NCBI GenBank assembly: GCA_021819725.1
Contig: JAKAQR010000006.1
Coordinates: forward strand, 62,001 to 126,000
Reading direction: 5' to 3'
Origin: Actinomycetes bacterium
GTDB lineage: Bacteria; Actinomycetota; Acidimicrobiia; Acidimicrobiales; Acidimicrobiaceae
Length of the DNA stretch: 64,000 nt
The notes beneath the pieces are model-generated. The model did no database searches and was not told where the DNA came from. It saw only the letters and a program-made list of their open reading frames with translations. The position numbers and the translations under genes were made by a program. Numbering within the stretch: position 1 is the first letter of the stretch; each line of letters begins with the position of its first letter. This document shows, piece by piece, positions 46,831 through 56,962 of the stretch.

Positions 46831-48039
46831 CTAGTGAGTGCCACAACATGATGGACCAAGGCGTTGAGGACGCTGATCAAAGACACTCGTCACGAGCTCA
46901 TAGGGATGAGCCACCTCCCAGGCGACGAGGTCAGCACGGCCTCCCTGATCGAGGGAGCCACGATCGGTAAGCCCTAAAGCTTTGGCGCTATAGCGAGTCA
47001 CGCCAGCAAAGGCCTCGACGGGTCGCAGCCCATAGAGCGTCACCGCAAGGTAGGCGGCCAGCAAGAGACTACTCGTCGGCGATGTGCCAGGGTTGAGATC
47101 AGTCGCAACCGCCATTGCAACCCCTTGGGCTCGCAACTCCGCTACGGGAGGGTTAGTAGGGAAACTCTTGTGGAGCGAGGCGAACGGCAACAGGACCGCC
47201 ACCGTGCCAGCCGAGCGGGCAGCGACGATCGCTGCTTGCGAGAGGTGTTCAAGATGATCGATGGAGCGCGCGCCAAAGCCTATGGCAAGCTCTCCTCCTC
47301 CGATGGCACCGAACTGGTCAACGTGGGCCCGTAGCGGTAGCCCGAGCTCCTTGGCACGCACAAGGTACGGAACGATGACTGCGGGCGAAAACCCCTCAGG
47401 ATCGATAAAACAGTCCACCATGTCGATCAACCCCTCGCCAGCCAGAATCGGCATCACCTCCTTCACAAGGAACGCGATGTAGTCGATAGGGACATCAGCA
47501 AAAGCAGCAGGCACCGTGTGCGCACCAAGAAAGGAGGTCACGACTTCAATGTCACGGTAGCCAGAGAGCCCTCTGGCAATCTCAAGAAGTCGACGTTCGC
47601 CCTCCAGAGAGAGCCCATAACCCGACTTGATCTCGACGGTGGTCACACCATGATCGGCAATCTGATCGAGGCGCCCTCGCGCCAATGTGACCAAGGACTC
47701 TCGTGAAGCACGATTGGTGGCCGCCACCGTGGCCAGGATCCCGCCTGACTGGAATCGGTGCTGATCCGAATCAAGGGGATCACGTTCAGCTAAAAAATCC
47801 CCAAGCCGATCACCAGCGTAGATCAGATGCGTGTGACAATCGACGAGACCAGGGGTGACGAGTCGTGACTCAAGATCGAGGAGCTCAAGTCGTCCGAGAA
47901 GATCTTCTTGCTCGCTGCGTGGACCAGCAAAGGCGATCCTACCGTTTTGGATATGGATGAGCCCGTCCTGGATAAATCGAAGAGCGCCACTGGCATCCAC
48001 ATCGGCAAGCGAGCAGTTCCCAAAGAGCAGCTCCTCCAT
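46831..48039 (-). CDS. hutI: Imidazolonepropionase
   Basis: Third enzyme of histidine breakdown, opening imidazolonepropionate to formiminoglutamate. A 402-aa amidohydrolase with metal ligands in VDCHTHLIYAGDR, plus SGYGLSLEGE, HVDQFGAIGG, IDHLEHLS and ATDLNPGTSPT. ATG 48039 follows directly on the hutU TAG. Last gene of the operon. Confidence 0.94.
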   Translation of the reverse strand: MEELLFGNCSLADVDASGALRFIQDGLIHIQNGRIAFAGPRSEQEDLLGRLELLDLESRLVTPGLVDCHTHLIYAGDRLGDFLAERDPLDSDQHRFQSGGILATVAATNRASRESLVTLARGRLDQIADHGVTTVEIKSGYGLSLEGERRLLEIARGLSGYRDIEVVTSFLGAHTVPAAFADVPIDYIAFLVKEVMPILAGEGLIDMVDCFIDPEGFSPAVIVPYLVRAKELGLPLRAHVDQFGAIGGGELAIGFGARSIDHLEHLSQAAIVAARSAGTVAVLLPFASLHKSFPTNPPVAELRAQGVAMAVATDLNPGTSPTSSLLLAAYLAVTLYGLRPVEAFAGVTRYSAKALGLTDRGSLDQGGRADLVAWEVAHPYELVTSVFDQRPQRLGPSCCGTH

Positions 48040-49704
48040 CTAGGCACCAACAGAGGGAAGTTTGAGCCCCCGCACTCGGGCCTCCTCGATCGCCTCATCA
48101 TAACCTGCATCAGCATGGCGCATCACACCAGTACCGGGGTCGTTGAAGAGAACCCGAGCCAGGCGGCGGTCCGCTTCGTCGGAGCCGTCACAGACGATGA
48201 CTTGGCCCGCGTGTTGGGAGTATCCCATCCCGACACCTCCACCGTGGTGCAGCGATACCCAGGTTGCACCCCCAGCAACGTTGAGCATCGCATTCAAGAG
48301 TGGCCAGTCAGAGACCGCATCAGAGCCGTCACGCATCGCCTCGGTCTCACGATGTGGACTCGCTACCGAGCCAGTATCGAGGTGATCTCGTCCAATCACA
48401 ATCGGCGCACGCAGTTCACCACTGGCCACCATCGCATTAAAGGCTCGCCCTACACGGGCCCGGTCTCGCAGGCCTAACCAACAGATCCTTGCCGGTAGTC
48501 CCTGAAACTTGATCTGCTCTCTGGCCATATCGAGCCAGTGGTGGAGATGTGGGTCGTCATCGACCAGCTCTTTGACCTTGGCATCGGTCGCATAGATATC
48601 CTCGGGATCTCCCGAGAGCGCCACCCATCGAAACGGACCATACCCTCGGCAAAACAGTGGTCGAATATAGGCGGGGACAAAACCAGGGATCTCGAAGGCA
48701 CGTTCCACACCAGCCTCATAGGCGCCTTGGCGGATGTTATTGCCGTAGTCAAAGGCGATCGCACCCCGATCGACCATGCCAAGGATGGCCCGGATGTGTC
48801 GCCCCATCGAATGCTTCGCATCGGTCACGAGCTGAGTGGGATCACTCGCACGGCGCCACTCATCAAGGCTATAGCCCACTGGGAGGTAACCCCGAAGGGG
48901 GTCATGAGCGCTCGTCTGGTCTGTCACTAGGTCCGGTACGATATTGCGCTCGACCATCTCCTCGATCACTTCAGCTGCATTGCCCAAAAGACCGACCGAG
49001 GTAGGATGGCCCGACCGTTTCGCCTGCTCGAGGAGACCCATCGCCTCCTCGAGCGAGAGCGCACGATGTTGCAGGTAGCCAGTTTGTATGCGCAGTTCGA
49101 TACGACTCGGATCACACTCAATCGCCAGCATCGAGAAGCCGGCCATCGTCGCCGCCAACGGCTGGGCACCTCCCATACCACCGAGACCGGCGGTAAGAAT
49201 CCAACGACCAAAGGGGTCGCCACCAAAGTGGGTCTGTGCCGCGGAGACAAAAGTTTCGTAGGTTCCCTGAACAATCCCTTGTGATCCAATATAGATCCAG
49301 CTGCCCGCCGTCATCTGACCGAACATCATCAAGCCCTTGGCGTCAAGTTCATCGAAGTGCTCCCAGTTCGCCCAGTGCGGGACCAGATTTGAGTTCGCAA
49401 TCAAAACCCTCGGCGCATCCGGATGGGTGGGGAAAACTCCCACTGGCTTGCCACTCTGTACAAGGAGCGTCTCGTCATCACCCAACGTACGCAAAGCAGC
49501 AAGGATCCGATCGAAGGATTCCCAGTCCCTCGCCGCTCGTCCGATACCGCCATAGACGACGAGATCCTCCGGATGTTCCGCTACTTCAATATCAAGGTTG
49601 TTTTGAATCATGCGGTACGGCGCCTCAGTGAGCCAACTCCGACAGGTCAGCTCTGTCCCCCGCGGTGCCTTGATCGATCGGTCTGGATCGTGTCGATTTC
49701 CCAT
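48040..49704 (-). CDS. hutU: Urocanate hydratase
   Basis: Converts urocanate to imidazolonepropionate with tightly bound NAD+. The 554-aa sequence carries [62 protein letters not shown], and the C-terminal [15 protein letters not shown]. Full length. Its ATG shares one base with the hutF stop (TGATG). Confidence 0.96.
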   Translation of the reverse strand: MGNRHDPDRSIKAPRGTELTCRSWLTEAPYRMIQNNLDIEVAEHPEDLVVYGGIGRAARDWESFDRILAALRTLGDDETLLVQSGKPVGVFPTHPDAPRVLIANSNLVPHWANWEHFDELDAKGLMMFGQMTAGSWIYIGSQGIVQGTYETFVSAAQTHFGGDPFGRWILTAGLGGMGGAQPLAATMAGFSMLAIECDPSRIELRIQTGYLQHRALSLEEAMGLLEQAKRSGHPTSVGLLGNAAEVIEEMVERNIVPDLVTDQTSAHDPLRGYLPVGYSLDEWRRASDPTQLVTDAKHSMGRHIRAILGMVDRGAIAFDYGNNIRQGAYEAGVERAFEIPGFVPAYIRPLFCRGYGPFRWVALSGDPEDIYATDAKVKELVDDDPHLHHWLDMAREQIKFQGLPARICWLGLRDRARVGRAFNAMVASGELRAPIVIGRDHLDTGSVASPHRETEAMRDGSDAVSDWPLLNAMLNVAGGATWVSLHHGGGVGMGYSQHAGQVIVCDGSDEADRRLARVLFNDPGTGVMRHADAGYDEAIEEARVRGLKLPSVGA

Positions 49705-51017
49705 CAGTACTTCCCTTCTATCCTGGCGATCGTAGCCCGAAGTTGCGCCCCAAGCTCGCGCCGTTCTCCGTCGATGTCTGAAGTCGTCTCTTGCCCATCG
49801 ACCCAGACGTTGGTGATTGCAGCCCGGGTTCCAAGACGGACAAGCTCAACCGGATCAACACCCGCAATCCCAGGCTCGCTAAGATCGAGGGCTACCAGAT
49901 CGGCGAGTGCGCCGGGGGCAATCCACCCCACCTCGCCAAAGCCAATGGTGTCATGCGCCCACAGTGTCGACCAAAGCTCTTCGGTGCGTAGCAACGAACG
50001 CTGATGCGTGCGGAGCCGCTCGTGGGCGTCGATACTGGAGGCTTCCAAGAGCGCATCGATATGGACGTGTTGATCGGTTCCGATGCTCACTCGAGCTCCA
50101 GCCCGCAGTAGGTGACCCGCCAGGGAAAGACCATCCCCAAGGTCCTCCTCGGTGGTAGGACAAGCACAGGTCACAGCGCCTGTGCGCACCAGACAAGCGA
50201 GTTCGGATTCGATGACCTGATTCAGGTGCACGAGCGTCGTCGATGGGCCGAGTAGTCCCCGATCCTCAAGCAAACGGAGCGGTCGTTCTCCGTAGTAGCC
50301 GATCAGCGCGTCGACTTCCTTTACCTGTTCCATCAGGTGAAGATGCCATGGCGCCCCATCAATCGCCTCGACGATCACCGCTAGTTCTGAGAGCGAGACC
50401 GCCCGTAACGAATGCGCACCACGTACAATACGAACCATCGCAGAGTCATCGAGCTCCCCGACTCGGTCCAGGTAGGTATCGACATCGGCGTCCCCAAAGC
50501 GACGCTGCACCCCTTGGAGCGGAAGATATCCCGCCTCACCGAGCCCGCCGTGGAGGTAGGCTACGTCGATAAGGCCGAGGCGCACCTGGGCTTGTCGAGC
50601 TGCCTCGATCAAGGCTCGGCCCATCGCATTCCGATCCGCATAGGCCTTAGCGTCCGCGCCGTGATGCAGGTAGTGGAACTCCCCCACTGAGGTGAAACCC
50701 GCGAGGCGCATCTCACGAAACACCAGCGTCGCGAGTTCCAGGTAGGTATCGGGATCCAGCCGGTCGGCAAAACGATACATAGCTTCGCGCCATCGCCAAA
50801 AATCATCCGCTCCTTGAATCGCGCGGCCCCGGAGTCCACGATGGAAGGCGTGACTATGACCATTGCAGGCACCAGGCATCAAGAACCCGACCACCGAATC
50901 ACTCCCCTCAGGGGTGCCTTCCTCAAGGCCAACGATTCGGCCCTCCTCGACCGTTACCACGATCTTCGATCGTAGGTCACCTGGCGCAACAAGGGCAAGA
51001 TCTGCGAAAATCTTCAT
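49704..51017 (-). CDS. hutF: Formimidoylglutamate deiminase
   Basis: Deaminates formiminoglutamate to N-formylglutamate and ammonia. A 437-aa amidohydrolase: [17 protein letters not shown], the [10 protein letters not shown] metal/substrate region, [11 protein letters not shown] and [14 protein letters not shown]. Its presence selects the N-formylglutamate route over direct HutG cleavage. ATG overlaps the M20 hydrolase stop by 4 nt. Confidence 0.92.
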   Translation of the reverse strand: MKIFADLALVAPGDLRSKIVVTVEEGRIVGLEEGTPEGSDSVVGFLMPGACNGHSHAFHRGLRGRAIQGADDFWRWREAMYRFADRLDPDTYLELATLVFREMRLAGFTSVGEFHYLHHGADAKAYADRNAMGRALIEAARQAQVRLGLIDVAYLHGGLGEAGYLPLQGVQRRFGDADVDTYLDRVGELDDSAMVRIVRGAHSLRAVSLSELAVIVEAIDGAPWHLHLMEQVKEVDALIGYYGERPLRLLEDRGLLGPSTTLVHLNQVIESELACLVRTGAVTCACPTTEEDLGDGLSLAGHLLRAGARVSIGTDQHVHIDALLEASSIDAHERLRTHQRSLLRTEELWSTLWAHDTIGFGEVGWIAPGALADLVALDLSEPGIAGVDPVELVRLGTRAAITNVWVDGQETTSDIDGERRELGAQLRATIARIEGKY

Positions 51018-52219
51018 CCGCTTAGACCCTGGATCACCCGAATCAGGGCGTCGACCCCGGCGGCCATGTCCTCCTCGTCGGCGTCTTCCAGCGGGGAGTG
51101 TGACACGCCGGTGGGGTTCCTAACAAAGAGCATCGCCGCAGGAATCCCGTGCGTCGCCAGGATGCCGGCGTCATGTCCTGCCCCGGTGCTGATGACCGGG
51201 AGGTGCCCCAGGATCGAACCAATCCTTCCAGTCAATTCCGTATCAAAGACCGTCGCTGGCGTCAGAGATTCATTGACGAGGACGCCCCCGTATCCATGAG
51301 CGAGTTCGCCAATCTCCGCTGCAAGACGCTCGAGTCGATCACCGTCCTCGGCTCGAGCATCGACCCAAAGGTGTACCTTAGAGGCGATCGCGTTGACCGC
51401 GTTGGGTTCGACAACGATCTTGCCACAGGTCGCTACGGCCTTGTGTCGCTCCGCACACGCGGTGAGATCGAGGATAAAATTCGCTGCTTTGATGACCGGA
51501 TCATCACGTTCCGCCAGGGGTGTAGTGCCCGCATGATTAGGCACACCGGACAGCGTCGTCGACCAGCGACCATGGGGCCAAATGAAACTCGCGAGCCCGA
51601 GGGGTGCGGCGAGGCTGATGAGTTGATGGCCCTGTTCGATATGGAGCTCCACAAAGCGTCCGATGCGCGAGAGTGCCCGTTCATCCCGTCTCAGCTGGGT
51701 GGGCTCGACTCCTGTTGCCCTCACGACCTCTCCGAAAGATCTCCTGTCATAATCGCGTAGTTGTTCAAGGCGTGTCGAGGTGGTCTCTCCAGTGAGGACG
51801 CGTGATCCCAGGCACGCCACCCCAAAGCGAGCTCCCTCTTCGTCGATGAAGTTCGCGATTCCTACCGCAGCACGAGGACGAAAGCCATCACGGAGGAGTT
51901 GTTCAACCGCGCAGATGGCAGACAAGACACCGAGCGGACCATCGTAGGCCCCACCAGCAGGAACTGAATCGAGGTGCGAGCCAAGCACAAGGTTGTGTTC
52001 AGGGTCGAGATCTGGGTCGCCCCACCACGCCCACTGATTGTTGGCAGTATCCACACTAAGGGTGAGTCCCAGCTCGCTAACCGTCTGGGCAAAGAATGTT
52101 CGGAGTTCACGGTCCTCATCGGAGTAGGCGAAGCGGCGATAGCCTCCATGCACGGCGTCATAGCCGATCGCCGCGATCTGGGCAAAGAGCTGGGGGAGAC
52201 GGGTCGATGAGTTCATCAC
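51014..52219 (-). CDS. M20 family amidohydrolase (allantoate/N-carbamoyl amino acid hydrolase type) in hut operon
   Basis: A 401-aa binuclear-metal hydrolase: LGSHLDSVPAGGAYDGPLGVL, IDEEGARFG, VELHIEQGH, PNHAGTTP and the C-terminal GVSHSP. By family it would be called allantoate amidohydrolase or N-carbamoylase. Placed between the regulator and hutF, in an operon with no hutG, it is the best candidate for cleaving N-formylglutamate to formate and glutamate. This role is inference; similar M20 genes accompany hut genes in Streptomyces, as I recall. Confidence 0.85.
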   Translation of the reverse strand: MMNSSTRLPQLFAQIAAIGYDAVHGGYRRFAYSDEDRELRTFFAQTVSELGLTLSVDTANNQWAWWGDPDLDPEHNLVLGSHLDSVPAGGAYDGPLGVLSAICAVEQLLRDGFRPRAAVGIANFIDEEGARFGVACLGSRVLTGETTSTRLEQLRDYDRRSFGEVVRATGVEPTQLRRDERALSRIGRFVELHIEQGHQLISLAAPLGLASFIWPHGRWSTTLSGVPNHAGTTPLAERDDPVIKAANFILDLTACAERHKAVATCGKIVVEPNAVNAIASKVHLWVDARAEDGDRLERLAAEIGELAHGYGGVLVNESLTPATVFDTELTGRIGSILGHLPVISTGAGHDAGILATHGIPAAMLFVRNPTGVSHSPLEDADEEDMAAGVDALIRVIQGLSG

Positions 52220-52225
52220 TACCTT

Positions 52226-53086
52226 TCAGGATTTGAGGAAGTACTGGTACGTGCTCGCTCTTGACTCAAAGGCCTCCATCAGCACTTCAGCGGCTGGCGG
52301 ATCCGCATCCGCAATTGCCTCGATCAGCAGCGAGAGGGCAAGCAGGGCGGCGGCGTGAGTATCATAGAGGAGTGTTGTCCCCACGGGAACCAACAACGAA
52401 TAATCCATATAGTCGAGCGTCGGAGAGCCTGACTGATCAGTGAGACCGACCATGCAGTAGCCCAATCTCCGTCCCGTCTCCAATAAAGGAATCAGGTCAC
52501 GCGGCCAGCGTGGCATCGCCACGACCAACATGGCAGAAGCTCCAGCCTGGTGAGCCTCGTACAGTTGATCAACTGCCGAAGAACCAGCTTCCTCCACCAA
52601 GAGCACATAGGGATGGACCTTCCGAGCGTAGAACGCAGCGTAACGCGCGAGTGCCTGCGATGCCCGAACACCGACGATGATAAGCGGTTTGCTCGCTGCT
52701 AAAATCGACCCGATTCGCTCAAGCTGAGACCCATCGGTCAATAAGGCACTCAGTCGGCTCAGGTTGGCGATCTCCTCTGAGATCGCCAACTGGTACTTGT
52801 TCAGCGCCTCTGGATCCTGTTGACTCCGTTCACCCGATCCGAGATCGCGTAACGTTCTGCGAAGTTCAGCGTAACCCGAATAGCCAAGTGCCGTTGCAAA
52901 ACGGACAACTGAGGGCTGTGACACGCCAGCGAGTTCAGCGAGTTCAGAGGTTGTGAGATAATCGGCACGGCCTAAGTGGGCCGCAAGAGTCTGCGCAATC
53001 CTGCGCTGCACCGGAGTGAGTCTGTGTCCTTCGAGTATCGACTTGAACGTCAACAGCTGCGTTGAGATTGGCGTTGAACTCGTCAG
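52226..53086 (-). CDS. MurR/RpiR family transcriptional regulator
   Basis: A 286-aa repressor-type protein: N-terminal HTH_6 (YLTTSELAELAGVSQPSVVRFATALGYSG in pieces) and C-terminal SIS domain (PLIIVGVRASQALARYAAFYARK). Most likely controls the hut operon in which it lies. The start is the puzzle: no ATG/GTG/TTG follows the permease stop in a good position, but a CTG at 53086 overlaps the permease TGA as CTGA and is preceded by GGAGG at 7 nt. The frame is open 17 codons further upstream inside the permease gene. Confidence 0.85.
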   Translation of the reverse strand: MTSSTPISTQLLTFKSILEGHRLTPVQRRIAQTLAAHLGRADYLTTSELAELAGVSQPSVVRFATALGYSGYAELRRTLRDLGSGERSQQDPEALNKYQLAISEEIANLSRLSALLTDGSQLERIGSILAASKPLIIVGVRASQALARYAAFYARKVHPYVLLVEEAGSSAVDQLYEAHQAGASAMLVVAMPRWPRDLIPLLETGRRLGYCMVGLTDQSGSPTLDYMDYSLLVPVGTTLLYDTHAAALLALSLLIEAIADADPPAAEVLMEAFESRASTYQYFLKS

Positions 53087-54471
53087 CTTTGCACCTCCTC
53101 GACCTCGCCTTCCGATCGAACCGGAATACCTTGCCACTTAGCGTAGAGGTAGTAGGCGACCGTAGCAAAGACAAGGCCGACGATCCAGGAGATGTCTGCA
53201 CCTCCGAGGTGTTTGGCAATAGGGCCCTCATACAGGCTTGAGTTCACAAAAGGGACTTCCAACAGGATCGTCAAGCCATAGATCAGCAGAGTTCCGATAT
53301 TCCACTGCCCATAGGGACCATGGCGTCGAAGGAGTCCAGCGACGTCATAGTGACCGCGCCGGACTAGGTAATAATCGGTGAGGTTAATCGCCGTCCATGG
53401 AACGAGGAGATAGAGCAGAAACAGAATCACGTTCTCAAAGTTGTTGAGAATGTTGTTTGGGAACAAGATGGTGACCAACAATGAGAGTATCGTAAAGCCC
53501 ACCACAAAGATCGCACGCGCTCGCTTTGTCGAGCGCAACTTCCCATTCGCCGAGACCGCACTTAAGGCGGTAAGAAATGCGCCATAGGGACTCTCTGCGC
53601 TGGCGGGCAGCAGGCTAAGGAGCAGAAGAACGATAAGCAACCCCGCCACCGCTGGGATACGATGTCCGAGGAATCCAATGGGATCGGCGTTCAATGCGCT
53701 ATAGTTGATGGCCGCCCCAAGCGCCCCAACCCCCATGATCAAGATCGCTCCCACTGCAGAACCGACAAAGGTGTAGGCGAACGTCACCGAGCCCTTCGTC
53801 TTACTCGGGAGGTAGCGCGAATAGTCCGACACATAGGGCGCCCATGTGATCTGCCATGAGACAAAGATCGATACTGCCAACATGAAAGTGGCGAGATTGT
53901 TCGCCGTGCCATGATAGTTCGAGGGCACATGCTGAATGAGTTCAACAAAGATGATTACAAACCCAACGGCACTGAGTACTGAGATGACGCGCGATACCGC
54001 ATGAATGAGACGATAACCAAACAGCGCTACGACCAGGACCACAACGTTATAGATCACTACACCCAGGTCCCGAGAGATCCCGATCCAGTTCGCGAGCGCC
54101 GGTCCCGCAACGAGGCCCCCTGCTACCGCAAAGCCCAAATACATCACGACGACAACGACAAATGGGAGCATCGCACCGCGATACCCGAACTGCGCTCGTG
54201 ACTGAATCATTTGTGGCAATCCGAGCCTTGGACCCTGGACCGAGTGATAGGCCATAAACAGGGCACCGATCAGGTTGCCAACCACGATAGCCAGCAAGGC
54301 GAGGCCGAAATTGAGACCGAGAGCCACCGCTACTGCACCTGTCACCAATGCATTGATCTGGAAATTCGATGCAAACCAGAGTGTGAAGAGCGAAAAAGGA
54401 CGACCATGCCGCTCTTGCGTCGGTATCTGCTCAATTGAGCGTGTCTCCATCATGTTCGCTTCAGTGGACAT
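53083..54471 (-). CDS. NCS1 family permease (purine/cytosine/hydantoin-type)
   Basis: A 462-aa, 12-helix transporter with typical NCS1 sequence: FTLWFASNFQINALVTGAVA, QMIQSRAQFGYRGAM, WAPYVSDYSRYLP, INLTDYYLVRRGHYD. ATG 54471 preceded by GGGGGG is preferred over the longer frame to 54519. First gene of the hut operon, so it probably imports urocanate, histidine or another imidazole compound. Confidence 0.88.
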   Translation of the reverse strand: MSTEANMMETRSIEQIPTQERHGRPFSLFTLWFASNFQINALVTGAVAVALGLNFGLALLAIVVGNLIGALFMAYHSVQGPRLGLPQMIQSRAQFGYRGAMLPFVVVVVMYLGFAVAGGLVAGPALANWIGISRDLGVVIYNVVVLVVALFGYRLIHAVSRVISVLSAVGFVIIFVELIQHVPSNYHGTANNLATFMLAVSIFVSWQITWAPYVSDYSRYLPSKTKGSVTFAYTFVGSAVGAILIMGVGALGAAINYSALNADPIGFLGHRIPAVAGLLIVLLLLSLLPASAESPYGAFLTALSAVSANGKLRSTKRARAIFVVGFTILSLLVTILFPNNILNNFENVILFLLYLLVPWTAINLTDYYLVRRGHYDVAGLLRRHGPYGQWNIGTLLIYGLTILLEVPFVNSSLYEGPIAKHLGGADISWIVGLVFATVAYYLYAKWQGIPVRSEGEVEEVQS

Positions 54472-54491
54472 GGAATCCCCCCGTTCTCCCA

Positions 54492-54523
54492 GTGAATGCT
54501 TTGATTCACCATCATACATGTAT
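54492..54523 (-). promoter_or_regulatory. Two inverted repeats upstream of the hut operon (operator candidates)
   Basis: GTGAAT-N6-ATTCAC (54492-54509) is a perfect 18-bp inverted repeat 21 nt before the permease ATG. The perfect palindrome ATACATGTAT lies at 54514-54523, with AT-rich DNA beyond it (54540-54580). The RpiR regulator encoded second in the operon is the natural ligand. Confidence 0.6.
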
Positions 54524-54757
54524 CAATACAATCATGCAGTCTAAAATCTGATTAATTTATTCATTAAGTGTGATGTGAATGGGGTGGCCTACGGAGGTGA
54601 GTTGGCGATTCGCTGACAACTCTGGACCAGTCATGGCACGAAACCTGCCTGCCCCAAGCGCGGTGCTGGATGGCTGGCTACAGTTACGCTACAGGAAGCA
54701 GCAGTGTTGCCTCGCACGAGCGCCTAAGGTGCCCAAATATCACGTTCCCAGCATGGT

Positions 54758-55996
54758 TCAAATGGGATCATCTTCCCCGAGAACGATCTCCGGATTCGAT
54801 CGGGGTAACGCCGCCAACGAGACGACCGCCCCGAGCAGACAGGCGACCCCAAAGAGCAGAAGTCCCGCTCCCGGACCAGCGACAGCGACGAGAACGGCGT
54901 AACCCGTCACACCAATGATGCCTCCGAGTCGTCCAGACGCTTGCGATAGCCCCTGGCTAGAAGCACGAATCTCTGGCGCAGCGTACTGCGATGGCGAGAT
55001 GACAGTCGTCTTGTCAGGACCCGCGGCACCAAAGAAGTAGCTGCTGGCCAAGAGAAGTCCAATGATGAGTGGGGATACGTGAAGACCGTCGATCAGCGCC
55101 AGACCTAGCAAACAGAGAGGGAGCGCGCGACCCAGAAATCCAGTGATCTGGAGTCTTCGTCTACTCACACGATCGATCAGTAGCACCGCCACCAGGGATG
55201 CGGGAATCGTGATCACCTTGACCAATGCCGCGTCAAGCGCCCCTGAGCTCGCCGATGTCTGAAGCACCGTGACCAACAGCAATGGCAAGACCAGTCCGAT
55301 GCCCTGATCGGTGATCTGGTAGAGGAGGGTTGCGAGAGCCTGTGCACCGAGACGCTCGTGTCTCAGAGCGAGCGCCGCGCGTTGCCTGAGTTGGCGAAAT
55401 GTCAACGGGGTGAGCAGCGACCAACTCGGCGCCTCAATAAGGCGACGCCGGAAGAGAAGGAGCGGTAGCGCCAGTAAGGCTGCCGAGCCCAGAAGGACTC
55501 GCCAGCCAAGGGGACCCATATGGGCGAGGATAAGCCCTCCGAGCGCATAGGCAGCGAGTGTCCCAAAGTTCGCTCCAAAGAGGATCCAAGCCATCGAACG
55601 ACCCTTTTTATGCGAAGTGACCATGTCGGCCACAAAGGGGAAGACTACCGCAAAATCCACTCCGACCGCCACGCCGGTAGCGAGTCGTGCCACCGTTAAC
55701 ACCGCAAAATCAGGAGCGAAGGCTGCCAATAGAGCGGAGATGGCGAAGAGAAGGAGATCGCCTACGATCACCGCACGGCGGCCAATCCGATCCGCCAGGA
55801 AGCCCGCAGTGAGCGACCCAACCAGCATGCCAACCAACGTCGCCGTTCCAAGAGAGGTGACAACTCCAGCGGAAAGGTGCCACTGATCACGAATCGGTGC
55901 AAAAGCGACCGAGATCGCAGCCAAGTCGTAACTTCCGAGGATGATACCGGCCCCTGCAATGGGGATAGCCCGTGACGCTTGGGTCGAAGCATGCAT
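54758..55996 (-). CDS. Major facilitator superfamily transporter
   Basis: A 412-aa, 12-helix transporter. Loop 2-3 motif GFLADRIGRRAVIVGD is the MFS signature, repeated in weaker form as DRVSRRRLQITG in the second half. The family (aromatic acid/sugar-type) cannot be fixed. Monocistronic, with a long divergent upstream region. Confidence 0.86.
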   Translation of the reverse strand: MHASTQASRAIPIAGAGIILGSYDLAAISVAFAPIRDQWHLSAGVVTSLGTATLVGMLVGSLTAGFLADRIGRRAVIVGDLLLFAISALLAAFAPDFAVLTVARLATGVAVGVDFAVVFPFVADMVTSHKKGRSMAWILFGANFGTLAAYALGGLILAHMGPLGWRVLLGSAALLALPLLLFRRRLIEAPSWSLLTPLTFRQLRQRAALALRHERLGAQALATLLYQITDQGIGLVLPLLLVTVLQTSASSGALDAALVKVITIPASLVAVLLIDRVSRRRLQITGFLGRALPLCLLGLALIDGLHVSPLIIGLLLASSYFFGAAGPDKTTVISPSQYAAPEIRASSQGLSQASGRLGGIIGVTGYAVLVAVAGPGAGLLLFGVACLLGAVVSLAALPRSNPEIVLGEDDPI

Positions 55997-56530
55997 ATTG
56001 TTGAGGTTAGCCTAAGCAAATTCAATGGTCAGCTTTCAAGATTTAAGACTGGGCTGCCAGAGGAGCCCCAGGACAAAGAGCGTCAGCTAGAGTCGAGTAC
56101 GAACCGCTGAACCGCCAAGATCGGATAGACCTCGCGAGGCGCAAAGCCCCTCACCCGCATAAGCGGGCTCCGTTCGTCCTCATTCGCACCGGATCGAGTA
56201 ATTACATAGTGCGATCTGCTGAGACCGCAGTAAGGGTCCGTGGCGGGGCGATGTGGGGGTCAGGTAGCATGATCGACTTCTGTCCCATCTCCAACCTCGA
56301 GACTCCGCTAAGAACCAGTTCTCTTCGGTAGTTTGACAAGAGAGGCGCCACCGGAGTGACGGTACTATAGCAGCGATCTTGGCCACGATCACGGTCATAC
56401 CAGATCCGCCCGCCCCTCGAGTTCGGAACCCAAGCCCAACTGGGACGCCATGTAACCACGGTACCCAATCGTTCAATGATTCTTACCGAATATTGACATA
56501 GTTTATCTATAATATTAGTATATTAAAAGT
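55997..56530. other. Divergent intergenic region between MFS and GntR genes
   Basis: A 534-bp stretch with no supportable gene; one minus-strand open frame (56180-56476) has no recognisable protein. It contains two hairpins: GGGCT-N8-AGCCC (56051-56068) and CCCGC-ATAA-GCGGG (56154-56167). The last 60 bp turn AT-rich and hold the gntR promoter. A decayed insertion is possible but unproven. Confidence 0.45.
56493..56525 (+). promoter_or_regulatory. gntR promoter with overlapping operator
   Basis: Perfect TTGACA (56493-56498), 17 nt, then TAGTAT (56516-56521), 9 nt before the ATG, so the mRNA is almost leaderless. An inverted repeat TAATAT-N4-ATATTA (56510-56525) covers the -10 and fits autorepression by the YtrA-type regulator. 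A perfect TATAAT at 56508 is an alternative -10 without a matching -35. Confidence 0.6.
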
Positions 56531-56962
56531 ATGGGGCAAGAGCAGGAAAACGGGCATGGGATCGTCTTTTTGATCGACCGATCGACCGGAGTCCCTGCAT
56601 ATCGCCAGATCGTCAACCAAGTGTTGGCGGCGCTACGCCTCGGCCAACTCGCTATCGGCGATCAACTGCCCCCCGTCACCGAAGTGGTCCGCCAGGCGAG
56701 TATCAACGTCAACACCGCCCTCAAAGCCTACAAAACCCTTGAGACACAGGGGATCACGCTCGCCAAACAGGGAGTTGGCACACTCATTGTCCACAATCCA
56801 TTCCTCGGCAAGGAAACGGTCCACCGCAAGCTTGCCGAACGACTCGACGCTGTGGTTGTCCAAGCGGTCAACGATGGGCTCACTGACGACGATATCAAGC
56901 TCGCACTCACAACGGCGATCGAACGCCTGGCATTGACGAAGGAGGGAAGCAGTGCAACATAG
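56531..56962 (+). CDS. GntR family regulator, YtrA subfamily
   Basis: A 143-aa protein: winged HTH (GVPAYRQIVNQVLAALRLGQLAIGDQLPPVTEV, then INVNTALKAYKTLETQGI) and a short helical dimerisation tail, without an effector domain. YtrA-type regulators sit in front of ABC transporter genes, as here; it overlaps the ATPase gene by 11 nt. Confidence 0.9.
   Translation: MGQEQENGHGIVFLIDRSTGVPAYRQIVNQVLAALRLGQLAIGDQLPPVTEVVRQASINVNTALKAYKTLETQGITLAKQGVGTLIVHNPFLGKETVHRKLAERLDAVVVQAVNDGLTDDDIKLALTTAIERLALTKEGSSAT

Noticed and set aside
47908..48477. 189-codon plus-strand open frame across hutI/hutU
   Set aside because: Shadow of two well-supported hut genes.
56180..56476. 98-codon minus-strand frame as a transposase remnant
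   Set aside because: Considered because the gap is long, but no transposase motif, inverted ends or target duplication could be seen.
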